Positions 1-9,539 are shown, numbered from the stretch's first letter. The stretch: 64,000 nucleotides of DNA from Pseudanabaena frigida (GCA_003242085.1 QBML01000016.1:19950-83949); one strand, 5' to 3'. The notes: generated from the sequence alone by a model not told the origin. Numbers and translations: made by a program.

Positions 1-1482
1 AGGTAAAGCAATGCGATCGACCTTGAGATTAATATTAAGAGGCAAAGCATCTAACTGCATGAACATATTAGGGATCATGTAGTCAGGCAATTTAGACATA
101 AGAAAGCGACGAATGTCGGGGATAGAAAATTCTCCTTGGTGTAAAACGACATAAGCAACAAGCCCCTTTTCCCCCGAATCAAGATCGCAAGAGCCTACTA
201 CGCCATCTTTAACACCAGGAGCGCGGCGCAAGAATGTTTCAATTTCATTCAACTCAATCCGAATTCCACGCAACTTAATTTGGAAATCAGAACGCCCTAA
301 AACTTCAAGATTGCCATCTGCATCAAAACGCCCTAAGTCACCTGTCCGATAAAAACGAACTCCATCAATCGTAATAAACTTGGTTTGAGTCAACTCATCA
401 CGATAGAGATACTCCTTGGCTATGCCAGCCCCACCAATGTAAATTTCACCAGTGCTTCCTATCGGCACTATACTTTGATCTTCGTCGTACAGTCTTATTG
501 ATACATTATTGAATGGTGTTCCAACCAAACTTTTAGCAATATCCGCTTGTCTGGGAACCGCATAAGTACAAGCCATACAACTGGATTCACTACAGCCATA
601 AATCACAAAGATTTCCGCATCTTGAAAAACTTTCTTCAATCTATCGAGAATATCCACAGGAACGAGATCGCCGCCCGTGGAGATGTGTCTAAGCTTTTGA
701 AATTGTTGCGGAGCTATTTGTTCTTGTTCGATATAAGACAATAAAGCCCTGAGCAAACTTGGTCCAGCATGAATTGCTGTGATCTGCTCCAAGACAAGAG
801 CCATTCGTTTAAAATCTAAAATCCGATCGCGTTCGAGAATAAGCAGAGTTCCACCCGCAACAAGTGGAGAGAGCAGCTCGAAGAATGAAATACTAAAAGT
901 AAAACGAGCGATCGCCGGCATCACATCCTGACTATGAAAGCCATATTTCTCACGAGCAACAAGGATGTAATGCAACAAATTACTATGACTAACCATCACC
1001 CCCTTCGGCTTTCCAGTGGTACCCGAAGTATAAATAATATAAGCCGTTTGCTGAGGGGAAATCTTACATTCGAGAGATTGAGAGGGCAGAGCATGAATTT
1101 TATGCCAATCCCGATCAATACAGAAAACATGTTCTGAAGAGACAGGCAGATTAGGCAAAAGGTGAGTCTGAGTAATCAAAACCGAAGGTTGAACCTCAGC
1201 CAAGATATCAGCCAGACGCTCCAATGGATAGCTAGGTTCAAGGGGGACATAAACACCACCGACTTTAAAAATTGCCAATAAACAAACAGCAACCTCAAGC
1301 GATGGGTCTAGACAGACAGCCACCCGATCATCGTTACTGACACCAAGACAGTTTAAGTAATAAGCGAGTTGATTAGTGTACTCGAGAAGTTGACCATAAG
1401 TAGACGAACTGTGTTTGAATCTCAGCGCGATCGCATCAGGATGGCTAATCGCATGTGCTTCTATATACTGATGGATCAACAT
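1..1482 (-). CDS. NRPS, N-terminal adenylation domain (second copy, runs off left edge)
   Basis: The first ~494 codons of a second nonribosomal peptide synthetase; the gene continues beyond base 1. On my reading it is base-for-base the same as the first adenylation domain of the NRPS at 2069-7918 (offset 6436). It therefore shares the A-domain P-loop near residue 152, the altered A4 motif (FSISFFE, Asp missing) near residue 196 and the unusual YGCSES motif near 296. The ATG at 1482 is chosen by analogy with 7918. What follows the A domain cannot be seen. It could be a full paralogue, a truncated copy or a different synthetase sharing a loading domain. Its upstream neighbour is a stump of the dioxygenase gene. 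Confidence 0.85.
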   Translation of the reverse strand, partial: MLIHQYIEAHAISHPDAIALRFKHSSSTYGQLLEYTNQLAYYLNCLGVSNDDRVAVCLDPSLEVAVCLLAIFKVGGVYVPLEPSYPLERLADILAEVQPSVLITQTHLLPNLPVSSEHVFCIDRDWHKIHALPSQSLECKISPQQTAYIIYTSGTTGKPKGVMVSHSNLLHYILVAREKYGFHSQDVMPAIARFTFSISFFELLSPLVAGGTLLILERDRILDFKRMALVLEQITAIHAGPSLLRALLSYIEQEQIAPQQFQKLRHISTGGDLVPVDILDRLKKVFQDAEIFVIYGCSESSCMACTYAVPRQADIAKSLVGTPFNNVSIRLYDEDQSIVPIGSTGEIYIGGAGIAKEYLYRDELTQTKFITIDGVRFYRTGDLGRFDADGNLEVLGRSDFQIKLRGIRIELNEIETFLRRAPGVKDGVVGSCDLDSGEKGLVAYVVLHQGEFSIPDIRRFLMSKLPDYMIPNMFMQLDALPLNINLKVDRIALP

Positions 1483-1607
1483 AAGCAATTGGGTGTAGTC
1501 ATTAAGCCGTCTATGCTTTACCTTACCTTAAAGTTTCATATATTACAAGAAACCTTTTGAAAGACTTGCAACACGAGCTTTTTAAAGAGGTTGTTGGCTT
1601 CTAAAAA
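1..1607. repeat. 1.6-kb direct repeat, left copy
   Basis: Matches 6437-8043 with no mismatch that I could find. It covers the first NRPS adenylation domain and about 125 bp upstream of its start codon. The left boundary is unknown because it reaches base 1. On the right, identity stops abruptly in a short A-run near 1607, and only patchy similarity continues to about 1660. Confidence 0.9.
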
Positions 1608-1665
1608 GTAGAAAAACACTGCGTATGTAGGGGGGCTAATTGTGCAAGTGAAGAAAGCTAAATGC

Positions 1666-1749
1666 TTAAAGTGAAATTGTAGTTTGCTTAGCATTTCCTA
1701 GATAGAATTCAAGACGATCGAACCGTTTGTTATTATAGGAATCATTCAT
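1666..1749 (-). pseudogene. 5' remnant of the HPPD-like dioxygenase gene
   Basis: About 25 codons that align with the start of the intact dioxygenase at 8280-9365 (both begin MNDSYNNKRFD and share LEFY.GN.KQ), after which the frame ends in a stop. The rest of the gene, including both metal-binding halves, is absent. The homology also runs upstream through the GAGG ribosome site and promoter region to about 1935, at roughly 80% identity. The stump sits directly in front of the partial NRPS at 1-1482, in the same order as the intact pair. It is too short to be functional. Confidence 0.8.
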
Positions 1750-1935
1750 GATGGAACCTCTTCTACACAAAAGAATATAAATTTTCTTTCTTTGGTGAGG
1801 TGCAAGATAGAGGCTTAAATTCTTTACAGCATTTACTTGTTTGTCCGATCGAACAAACAGCAACCATATAGAAAGTGAAAATCATTCTAGAAGGAAATAA
1901 ATAAACAGTAAGTTGCTTTCGATCGAGAAGTAACT
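1680..1935. repeat. diverged copy of the dioxygenase 5' region
   Basis: Similar to about 9300-9550: start of the dioxygenase gene plus its leader and promoter region. Many substitutions and small indels separate the two, in contrast to the mismatch-free 1.6-kb repeat only ~70 bp away. Confidence 0.75.
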
Positions 1936-1977
1936 TATAAATTGTCTTATCCTCAAGTCGATTTTATATTAGATGCG

Positions 1978-2027
1978 ACCATAGTCATAAAGAAGCCGCT
2001 AATTAGCGGCTTCTTTATGACTATGGT
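1978..2027. terminator. perfect 50-bp palindrome downstream of NRPS
   Basis: Two 25-nt arms with no unpaired loop bases, centred on AATT. It lies 41 bp past the NRPS stop and is placed to end the NRPS transcript and to shield the promoter region of the next unit on its left. Confidence 0.75.
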
Positions 2028-2068
2028 TGTAAATAAAAGACATTAGGCAATAATTTTTTAAGGTATTG

Positions 2069-5000
2069 TCAGGACAAAGTTTCAATTCGCTGAATAATTT
2101 CACCTACTTCCGCACAATAAGGGTCTTCCATCAAATCAAGATGATCGCACTTGATTTTGGAAACATGAACCTCCCCCTGAAGTAGTTTTCCCCAACCATT
2201 GAAAGGGAATATCCAAGACAGATCTAATTGTTTGAGATCTCTTCTTCCATGAACGATGGTTTCGTAGCCAATAATTAATAAGATCCGACCCTTATATTTG
2301 CTGGGATTATATTCAATAATGGGCTTCGTTAGTAAATCAACAGATTGAACGATCTCGGATTTGCTACCCTTCTCAATCTCATTTTTACTTATAAAGACTT
2401 TACGCTTAATAGTCCTTTGTTTAATATAGTGAAACTTGTCCTCAAAAGATAGTTTTGAGAGATTATACAAATGGAATCTGAGAGTCCCGATTTGAGAGTT
2501 TATATAATTAAACAAGTTATAAATTTTAGATTTCCCTGATACATCAATCAGAGTGAGTAGACTTACCTTTTTTCCTAACTTTTGGAGCTGCTGAACCATT
2601 TCCATCGCTACTAAACCATTATAACACCACCCTCCTAATGAATATGAACTAGAAGGTTGCACGGAAAGCAACTCGTCTACTAATAAAGATGCTATTACTG
2701 AAATATAGTCATGATGTGAATCCATGGATGGAGATAGACTGGCACCTGGCATCACATATAGAGGCTGCTTGAGTTTGAGCCTTTTACCAGTTTTAACTTC
2801 TCCTATCCATACAAAAGGTTGCGATGAAGCTTGAAATTCAGGCAAAATACTAATTATCAAACCACGTTTACCAATTCGTAAACCTTTCTTGCCAGCACTA
2901 TGAGCTAACAACGCTCGATAGTCATCCATACTAAGCCCTAGATTGGATTCATCGTCGTGGACTGTCTCTGTTGATTTTTCGCGAATCAATTGGGCAATTT
3001 GGGCAATAGTGCTAATTTGAAAGAAACCTCTTAAAGGAAGCTGATATTGGAAGATTTTCTCTATCTCAGATACTAAATGCACAGATAAAAGTGAATTTCC
3101 TCCTAAATCAAAAAAATTGTCATAAATCCCAATAGAATTATGAGCTAAGAGTTTTTTCCATATATCAACTAACTTAAGTTCTACTTCGTCTTGAGGTGAA
3201 ATAAATTCTTTGTTGAGTTGTTGTATTGATTTATCAGGGGTCGGCAAAGCCCTACGGTCAACTTTCCCATTAGGAGTAAGCGGGAGCGCGTCAAGGAAAA
3301 CAAAAGCCGAAGGAATCATAAATGAAGGCAAATCCTTAGACAGGAAATCACGTAGTTCTGCATGTGTAAGTATTTGCTCATTTTGAGGAATAATATAAGC
3401 AACTATGCGCCTATCATCTGGAATGTCTTCACGAACAATTACAGCAAGCTCGCGAATTTTTGGATGTTTTGCGAGTATGACTTCAATCTCGCCCAATTCA
3501 ATACGGAACCCACGAATTTTTACTTGATTGTCAATGCGGCTAATATACTCGATTTCTCCATTAGGTAGATGCTTAGCAATATCACCTGTTCTGTAAAGTC
3601 TAGAATTGGGATAATTGCTAAATGGATTAGCGATAAATTTCTCACTGTTTAAGTCTGGACGATTTAGATAGCCTCTAGCTAGGCATACTCCACCAATATA
3701 CAATTCACCTCTAACACCAATAGGCACTGGTTGGAGATATTGGTCAAGTATATAGGTTTGGGTATTATCAATGGGTTTTCCAATCAACATCATTGCTCTT
3801 TGTCTTTCGTCTAGAGAGTCACTGACAACCTCATAAGTCGTAGCCCATACAGTAGCTTCGGTAGGTCCATACATATTCCAGAGAGAAGAGACTCTATCTA
3901 AAAGCTGATTGGCTAGTCCTTGCGATAATGCTTCACCCCCACAAAGAACCTTGAGAGCAGAACGCCCATTCCATCCTGCGGCTAGAAGTAGTCGCCAAGT
4001 TGCTGGAGTAGCTTGCATGACGGTAGCACTAGAATTTTTAAGCAACGACAACAGGCTTATCCCATCAACTGCTACTTCCCGACTAACTAAGACGACTTTA
4101 GCTCCTACTATTAATGGAAGATAAAGCTCTAATACAGCAATATCAAAAGAAATAGTTGTAACTGCTAGGAGAGTATCTTTGTGGGTTAAACTAGGTGATC
4201 GTTTCATGGAGTTCAAAAAGTTGGTGACTGCACCATGAGGTATTTGTACTCCTTTAGGTTTTCCTGTAGATCCAGAAGTGTAAATGACGTATGCTAATTT
4301 TTCTAGTGTTATTTCAATGATTAGATTCTTATCTTCTTCTTGAATGATATCTTTCCAGTCAGCATCCAAACAAATTACTTTTGCTTGATGTTTGGGTAAC
4401 AGGGTTAGTAAGTTTTGCTGCGTCACAAGTACTGTCATTTGTGAATCTGACAACATGTAAGAAAGTCTTTCTGTTGGATAGGCTGGATCTAGAGGAACGT
4501 ATGCTCCTCCTGCTTTAAGAATGCCTAATAGCCCTATTACCATTTCCAACGAGCGTTCTATACAAATCCCAACTAGTACGTTTGGAGAAACTCCTAGATT
4601 TCTTAGATAATGTGCCAGTTTATTTGCTCGATGATTCAGCTCTTGATAAGTAATCTGCTCTTGTTTAAATACTACGGCAATTGCTTCTGGAGTCAATTTT
4701 GCCTGTTTTTCAAATAGCTGATGTATGCATTTGCGAGGATATTCTATCTCTGTGTTATTCCATTCTTTTAATAATTTTACCCTTTCTTTTGCTGTCAGCA
4801 GAGGTAGTTCAGAGATTGGCTGTTTTGGATTATCAATAATTCCTTCTACTAAGGTATGAAAATTTTCAATCATCTGCTTTACAGTTGATCGATTCAACAG
4901 GTCACGATTGTATTCAAAATACCCACGTAACCCTTCTTCTGTTTCTTCCATTACAAGAGTGAGGTCATACAGTGCTGTTCCTCTTTGTACATCCAGAGGC

Positions 5001-7918
5001 GTTATCTCTAAATCAGCTAAATCCGAAAGTTCTACAGGAGCATTCTGCAATACAAACATTATCTGAAAAATTGGCAAATAGCTGAGGCTACGATTGGGAC
5101 ATAGTTCTTCAACTAGCTTCTCAAATGGTAGATCCTGATGAGCGTAAGCACTCAAAGAAGTTTGTCGGACTTTCTGAATTAAATCTATAAAAGTTGGATT
5201 GCCTGCCAAATCAATCCGTAATGCTAGTAAATTAATAAAGCAGCCAATCAGAGATTCAAGTTCTTTTCGATTGCGGTTAGCAATGGGAGTTCCAATCACT
5301 AAATCTTGTTGCCTACTATAGCGTGATAGCAATATTGCAAAAGCTGTCACTAGAGACATAAACAGGGTTGACCCTGTGCGTTGGCTGACGATCTTGAGTT
5401 GACGGGTGAGTCCTGAATCGATCGTAAAGAACTCAGTTCCACCTCGATAAGTTTGAATTGCTGGACGAGGGCGATCTAGTGGTAACTCTAACAATGGTGG
5501 TGCATAGGCTAATTGCTGTCTCCAGTAAGCTAATTGCTGACTAAGAATTTCCTCAGTAAGCCACTGTTGGTGCCAATGTACGTAGTCAACATACCGAATA
5601 TGTGGCTTTTCTAGTGGAGGAGATACCCGATCCTGGCGAAAATCTGTATATATTATAGATAGTTCTTTCTGTAAAATTTTAAGCGACCAATCGTCGGCAA
5701 CAATGTGGTGCAAGGTTAACAGTAAAATGTTTGTGGTCTCGGACGATCGAATTAAGGTTGCGCGGATAGGTAAAAATTCTATAAGGTTGAATGGTTGATT
5801 TGCTTCTTTCCATGCTAATTCGTGAATTTCTGTCGTTTGTTTTTCCTCTGTTAGTGACTCTATATTTATAATCCGTAAAGGCAAAGGTTGCGGCGGTAGA
5901 ATTTGTTGAACCGGCATACCATCTACTATTGGAAAGATCGTCCGTAAGGATTCATGTCTATACAGAATTTCGGTCAAACTTTTCTCTAAGGTTGGAATGT
6001 GCAAAGCTCCCACAATTTTGAAAACGAGTGAAATGTTATAAGCAACACATTCTTCTTCCAATTGTGTCAGAAACCATAATTGTCTCTGGGATGACGAAAG
6101 TGGAAAGTATTGACAATTCTGTGCGATCAAATCTAGCCTCAAACGGGAATTAACCTTGTTTTGCTTTGAGGTTTTGAGATGATCCGCTAATGTAGCGACT
6201 GTCGGTTTTTCAAACAATTGGCTGATAGGAATCTCTAAGTCCAGAGCATCTTGTAATTGATAGATGACTTGAGCAGCCATCAGCGAATGCCCGCCTAGTT
6301 CAAAAAAATTGTCATAAACACTGATTTTTTCCAGCTTTAGAGTCTTTGCATAGATATCTGCAAGGATTTCTTCTATCTCATTTCTAGGTGGTACGTAGAC
6401 GGTATCGTGCAAAACAGCAGTAGCTAAAGTCGGTGCAGGTAAAGCAATGCGATCGACCTTGAGATTAATATTAAGAGGCAAAGCATCTAACTGCATGAAC
6501 ATATTAGGGATCATGTAGTCAGGCAATTTAGACATAAGAAAGCGACGAATGTCGGGGATAGAAAATTCTCCTTGGTGTAAAACGACATAAGCAACAAGCC
6601 CCTTTTCCCCCGAATCAAGATCGCAAGAGCCTACTACGCCATCTTTAACACCAGGAGCGCGGCGCAAGAATGTTTCAATTTCATTCAACTCAATCCGAAT
6701 TCCACGCAACTTAATTTGGAAATCAGAACGCCCTAAAACTTCAAGATTGCCATCTGCATCAAAACGCCCTAAGTCACCTGTCCGATAAAAACGAACTCCA
6801 TCAATCGTAATAAACTTGGTTTGAGTCAACTCATCACGATAGAGATACTCCTTGGCTATGCCAGCCCCACCAATGTAAATTTCACCAGTGCTTCCTATCG
6901 GCACTATACTTTGATCTTCGTCGTACAGTCTTATTGATACATTATTGAATGGTGTTCCAACCAAACTTTTAGCAATATCCGCTTGTCTGGGAACCGCATA
7001 AGTACAAGCCATACAACTGGATTCACTACAGCCATAAATCACAAAGATTTCCGCATCTTGAAAAACTTTCTTCAATCTATCGAGAATATCCACAGGAACG
7101 AGATCGCCGCCCGTGGAGATGTGTCTAAGCTTTTGAAATTGTTGCGGAGCTATTTGTTCTTGTTCGATATAAGACAATAAAGCCCTGAGCAAACTTGGTC
7201 CAGCATGAATTGCTGTGATCTGCTCCAAGACAAGAGCCATTCGTTTAAAATCTAAAATCCGATCGCGTTCGAGAATAAGCAGAGTTCCACCCGCAACAAG
7301 TGGAGAGAGCAGCTCGAAGAATGAAATACTAAAAGTAAAACGAGCGATCGCCGGCATCACATCCTGACTATGAAAGCCATATTTCTCACGAGCAACAAGG
7401 ATGTAATGCAACAAATTACTATGACTAACCATCACCCCCTTCGGCTTTCCAGTGGTACCCGAAGTATAAATAATATAAGCCGTTTGCTGAGGGGAAATCT
7501 TACATTCGAGAGATTGAGAGGGCAGAGCATGAATTTTATGCCAATCCCGATCAATACAGAAAACATGTTCTGAAGAGACAGGCAGATTAGGCAAAAGGTG
7601 AGTCTGAGTAATCAAAACCGAAGGTTGAACCTCAGCCAAGATATCAGCCAGACGCTCCAATGGATAGCTAGGTTCAAGGGGGACATAAACACCACCGACT
7701 TTAAAAATTGCCAATAAACAAACAGCAACCTCAAGCGATGGGTCTAGACAGACAGCCACCCGATCATCGTTACTGACACCAAGACAGTTTAAGTAATAAG
7801 CGAGTTGATTAGTGTACTCGAGAAGTTGACCATAAGTAGACGAACTGTGTTTGAATCTCAGCGCGATCGCATCAGGATGGCTAATCGCATGTGCTTCTAT
7901 ATACTGATGGATCAACAT
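2069..7918 (-). CDS. two-module nonribosomal peptide synthetase (A-PCP-C-A-PCP-TE)
   Basis: About 1949 aa from ATG 7918 (a TTG lies 6 bp upstream). Domain order: A1 (~1-500; P-loop TSGTTGKPKG near 152), PCP1 (LGGHSL near 543), C (~600-1040; HHIVADD near 738, with Asp replacing the usual Gly), A2 (~1060-1560), PCP2 (LGGNSL near 1607) and TE (~1690-1949). A1 has FSISFFE where amino-acid-activating domains have FDxS, so the Asp that binds the alpha-amino group is missing; it probably loads a non-amino acid (aryl, hydroxy or keto acid). Its pocket reads by eye S-I-F-H-I-T-I-C-M. A2 keeps the Asp, and its pocket D-I-L-Q-L-G-M-V-W resembles a glycine code. The TE elbow is GWCYNG, with Cys in place of Ser. 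The predicted product is a small acyl-dipeptide-like compound. The upstream dioxygenase may supply the starter acid; that is inference. Confidence 0.93.
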   Translation of the reverse strand: MLIHQYIEAHAISHPDAIALRFKHSSSTYGQLLEYTNQLAYYLNCLGVSNDDRVAVCLDPSLEVAVCLLAIFKVGGVYVPLEPSYPLERLADILAEVQPSVLITQTHLLPNLPVSSEHVFCIDRDWHKIHALPSQSLECKISPQQTAYIIYTSGTTGKPKGVMVSHSNLLHYILVAREKYGFHSQDVMPAIARFTFSISFFELLSPLVAGGTLLILERDRILDFKRMALVLEQITAIHAGPSLLRALLSYIEQEQIAPQQFQKLRHISTGGDLVPVDILDRLKKVFQDAEIFVIYGCSESSCMACTYAVPRQADIAKSLVGTPFNNVSIRLYDEDQSIVPIGSTGEIYIGGAGIAKEYLYRDELTQTKFITIDGVRFYRTGDLGRFDADGNLEVLGRSDFQIKLRGIRIELNEIETFLRRAPGVKDGVVGSCDLDSGEKGLVAYVVLHQGEFSIPDIRRFLMSKLPDYMIPNMFMQLDALPLNINLKVDRIALPAPTLATAVLHDTVYVPPRNEIEEILADIYAKTLKLEKISVYDNFFELGGHSLMAAQVIYQLQDALDLEIPISQLFEKPTVATLADHLKTSKQNKVNSRLRLDLIAQNCQYFPLSSSQRQLWFLTQLEEECVAYNISLVFKIVGALHIPTLEKSLTEILYRHESLRTIFPIVDGMPVQQILPPQPLPLRIINIESLTEEKQTTEIHELAWKEANQPFNLIEFLPIRATLIRSSETTNILLLTLHHIVADDWSLKILQKELSIIYTDFRQDRVSPPLEKPHIRYVDYVHWHQQWLTEEILSQQLAYWRQQLAYAPPLLELPLDRPRPAIQTYRGGTEFFTIDSGLTRQLKIVSQRTGSTLFMSLVTAFAILLSRYSRQQDLVIGTPIANRNRKELESLIGCFINLLALRIDLAGNPTFIDLIQKVRQTSLSAYAHQDLPFEKLVEELCPNRSLSYLPIFQIMFVLQNAPVELSDLADLEITPLDVQRGTALYDLTLVMEETEEGLRGYFEYNRDLLNRSTVKQMIENFHTLVEGIIDNPKQPISELPLLTAKERVKLLKEWNNTEIEYPRKCIHQLFEKQAKLTPEAIAVVFKQEQITYQELNHRANKLAHYLRNLGVSPNVLVGICIERSLEMVIGLLGILKAGGAYVPLDPAYPTERLSYMLSDSQMTVLVTQQNLLTLLPKHQAKVICLDADWKDIIQEEDKNLIIEITLEKLAYVIYTSGSTGKPKGVQIPHGAVTNFLNSMKRSPSLTHKDTLLAVTTISFDIAVLELYLPLIVGAKVVLVSREVAVDGISLLSLLKNSSATVMQATPATWRLLLAAGWNGRSALKVLCGGEALSQGLANQLLDRVSSLWNMYGPTEATVWATTYEVVSDSLDERQRAMMLIGKPIDNTQTYILDQYLQPVPIGVRGELYIGGVCLARGYLNRPDLNSEKFIANPFSNYPNSRLYRTGDIAKHLPNGEIEYISRIDNQVKIRGFRIELGEIEVILAKHPKIRELAVIVREDIPDDRRIVAYIIPQNEQILTHAELRDFLSKDLPSFMIPSAFVFLDALPLTPNGKVDRRALPTPDKSIQQLNKEFISPQDEVELKLVDIWKKLLAHNSIGIYDNFFDLGGNSLLSVHLVSEIEKIFQYQLPLRGFFQISTIAQIAQLIREKSTETVHDDESNLGLSMDDYRALLAHSAGKKGLRIGKRGLIISILPEFQASSQPFVWIGEVKTGKRLKLKQPLYVMPGASLSPSMDSHHDYISVIASLLVDELLSVQPSSSYSLGGWCYNGLVAMEMVQQLQKLGKKVSLLTLIDVSGKSKIYNLFNYINSQIGTLRFHLYNLSKLSFEDKFHYIKQRTIKRKVFISKNEIEKGSKSEIVQSVDLLTKPIIEYNPSKYKGRILLIIGYETIVHGRRDLKQLDLSWIFPFNGWGKLLQGEVHVSKIKCDHLDLMEDPYCAEVGEIIQRIETLS

Positions 7919-8043
7919 AAGCAATTGGGTGTAGTCATTAAGCCGTCTATGCTTTACCTTACCTTAAAGTTTCATATATTACAAGAAACCTTTTGAAAGA
8001 CTTGCAACACGAGCTTTTTAAAGAGGTTGTTGGCTTCTAAAAA
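6437..8043. repeat. 1.6-kb direct repeat, right copy
   Basis: Right-hand member of the repeat at 1-1607. It covers A1 of the complete NRPS and its immediate upstream sequence. Its inner end (6437) falls at the end of the A1 domain only because the window begins there, so the true repeat may be longer. Confidence 0.9.
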
Positions 8044-8214
8044 AGACCAAAGTACTATAGGCAATTTTAATTGTACAAGTGAAGAAAGCTAAATACCTAA
8101 GAAAAATGCAATAGAAAGTATTGTAAAAATACAATAGAAGGTCTTATCCAATAAAAGAATTAACAATTAACCAATAGCTTCTAAGTAGCTGAGCGCCATT
8201 AAATATAAAAAATA

Positions 8215-8253
8215 AAAGCCTATGGGACACTTGCAATGTGCCCCATAGGCTTT
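8215..8253 (-). terminator. terminator of the dioxygenase gene
   Basis: Hairpin with 12-bp outer arms (AAAGCCTATGGG and complement), a shorter inner stem and a T-run in the minus direction. It lies 27 bp beyond the dioxygenase stop, so the dioxygenase and the NRPS are probably separate transcripts. Confidence 0.7.
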
Positions 8254-8279
8254 GACTCTGATTTTTAATTATCCGCTAC

Positions 8280-9365
8280 TTATAAGTTTCCACGGCGCTC
8301 TTGTTCGTTTTCAAGGGCAACAAATAAAGACTTAAAGTTTCCTGCTCCAAATCCTTTTGAACCGTGTCGTTCAATAATCTCAAAAAATAAAGTAGGTCGA
8401 TCGCCAACGGGCTTAGTAAAAATCTGCAATAGGTAACCATCGCGATCGCGATCTACGAGAATTCCAAGCTCTGCGAGTTGTTCTACAGGAAGAGCTGTTT
8501 CTCTGACCCAATTTTCTAGATCCTCATAATAGGCTTTGGGAATGGGAAGAAACTCAACACCAGATTTTTTCAGATGGATAACTGTTTGAACAATATCATC
8601 AGTGCAGAGGCCAATATGCTGAATTCCAGGCCCGTAATGGAAATCTAGATATTCTTGAATCTGAGATTTGCGTTTGCCAGTTGCTGGTTCATTTATATTG
8701 AGGAAAGTTTGATCGTTACACCGTAATACCTTTGACATTAAAGCAGAATATTCTGTTGAAATAGCACGATCGTCGAAATGCATATGCATACCGAATCCAA
8801 GTGCTTCGACAAAGAAATCGCACCATCGATCCATTTCACCTAGTTCGACATTGCCGACTACATGATCGATATGCTTCAATCCGACTGCGTTAAATGCGTT
8901 TGTGGATCGAGCAACAAAACCTGGTGCGAAAACTCCAGAGTATTCGCTGCGATCTATGAATTTGATTAATACGTCACCATAGGCATGAACAGCTGCAAAC
9001 TTCAATACACCATATTCATCGTCTTGTTCAGTTGGTGGCATGTAGCTAATAGCACCACGTGAAACTGCTAGATTGTATGATTCAACAACATCAGGAACTT
9101 CAAGAGCAACGATCGCAACTGTATCTCCATGTCTCATGACGCTCTGAGATATAGAATGCTCGGGACTGAATGACGAACTCAAAACAAAACGGATATCTCC
9201 TTGTTCCATTAGATAAGAGCTTACCTTCCGTTCACCTGTCTCTAGTCCGCAATAGGCTGTATTTTTAAAGCCAAAACAACTAGCGTAGTAATGCGCTGCT
9301 TGTTTGGAATTTCCTACATAGAACTCGAGGTGATCGAACCGTTTGTTATTATAGGAATCATTCAT
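8280..9365 (-). CDS. 4-hydroxyphenylpyruvate dioxygenase family protein (HPPD or hydroxymandelate synthase)
   Basis: 361 aa from ATG 9365, which has GAGG 8 nt upstream; a TTG 21 bp further out is less likely. It is a two-fold VOC Fe(II) enzyme. Visible family blocks include EYSALMSKV, the NINEPA...KRKSQI.EYL stretch, GIQHIGL (second metal His), DRD.DGYLLQIFTKP, LFFEIIERHG (metal Glu) and the C-terminal GFGAGNFKSLF. HPPD makes homogentisate from 4-hydroxyphenylpyruvate; the sister enzyme HMS makes 4-hydroxymandelate from the same substrate. I cannot tell them apart by eye. It could serve tocopherol synthesis, but its position beside the NRPS and the stump beside the second NRPS suggest a dedicated role. 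It has its own terminator. Confidence 0.88.
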   Translation of the reverse strand: MNDSYNNKRFDHLEFYVGNSKQAAHYYASCFGFKNTAYCGLETGERKVSSYLMEQGDIRFVLSSSFSPEHSISQSVMRHGDTVAIVALEVPDVVESYNLAVSRGAISYMPPTEQDDEYGVLKFAAVHAYGDVLIKFIDRSEYSGVFAPGFVARSTNAFNAVGLKHIDHVVGNVELGEMDRWCDFFVEALGFGMHMHFDDRAISTEYSALMSKVLRCNDQTFLNINEPATGKRKSQIQEYLDFHYGPGIQHIGLCTDDIVQTVIHLKKSGVEFLPIPKAYYEDLENWVRETALPVEQLAELGILVDRDRDGYLLQIFTKPVGDRPTLFFEIIERHGSKGFGAGNFKSLFVALENEQERRGNL

Positions 9366-9539
9366 AATGGAACCTCTTCTACACAATAGAATATAGATTT
9401 TCTTTCTTTTGTGAGGTGCAAGCTATAGACTTAATCCCTTATACGGTATTATCCTTGTGTGCCTCATCAGACAAAGAACAACCATATAGGAAGCGACAAT
9501 CATTCGAGAAAGAAAAAACAAATAGTCAGTTGCTTTTGA

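Noticed and set aside
1-8043. The 1.6-kb repeat as a pure assembly error
   Set aside because: The flanks differ: a diverged dioxygenase stump on the left and an intact gene on the right. A real duplication is more likely, though long reads should confirm it.
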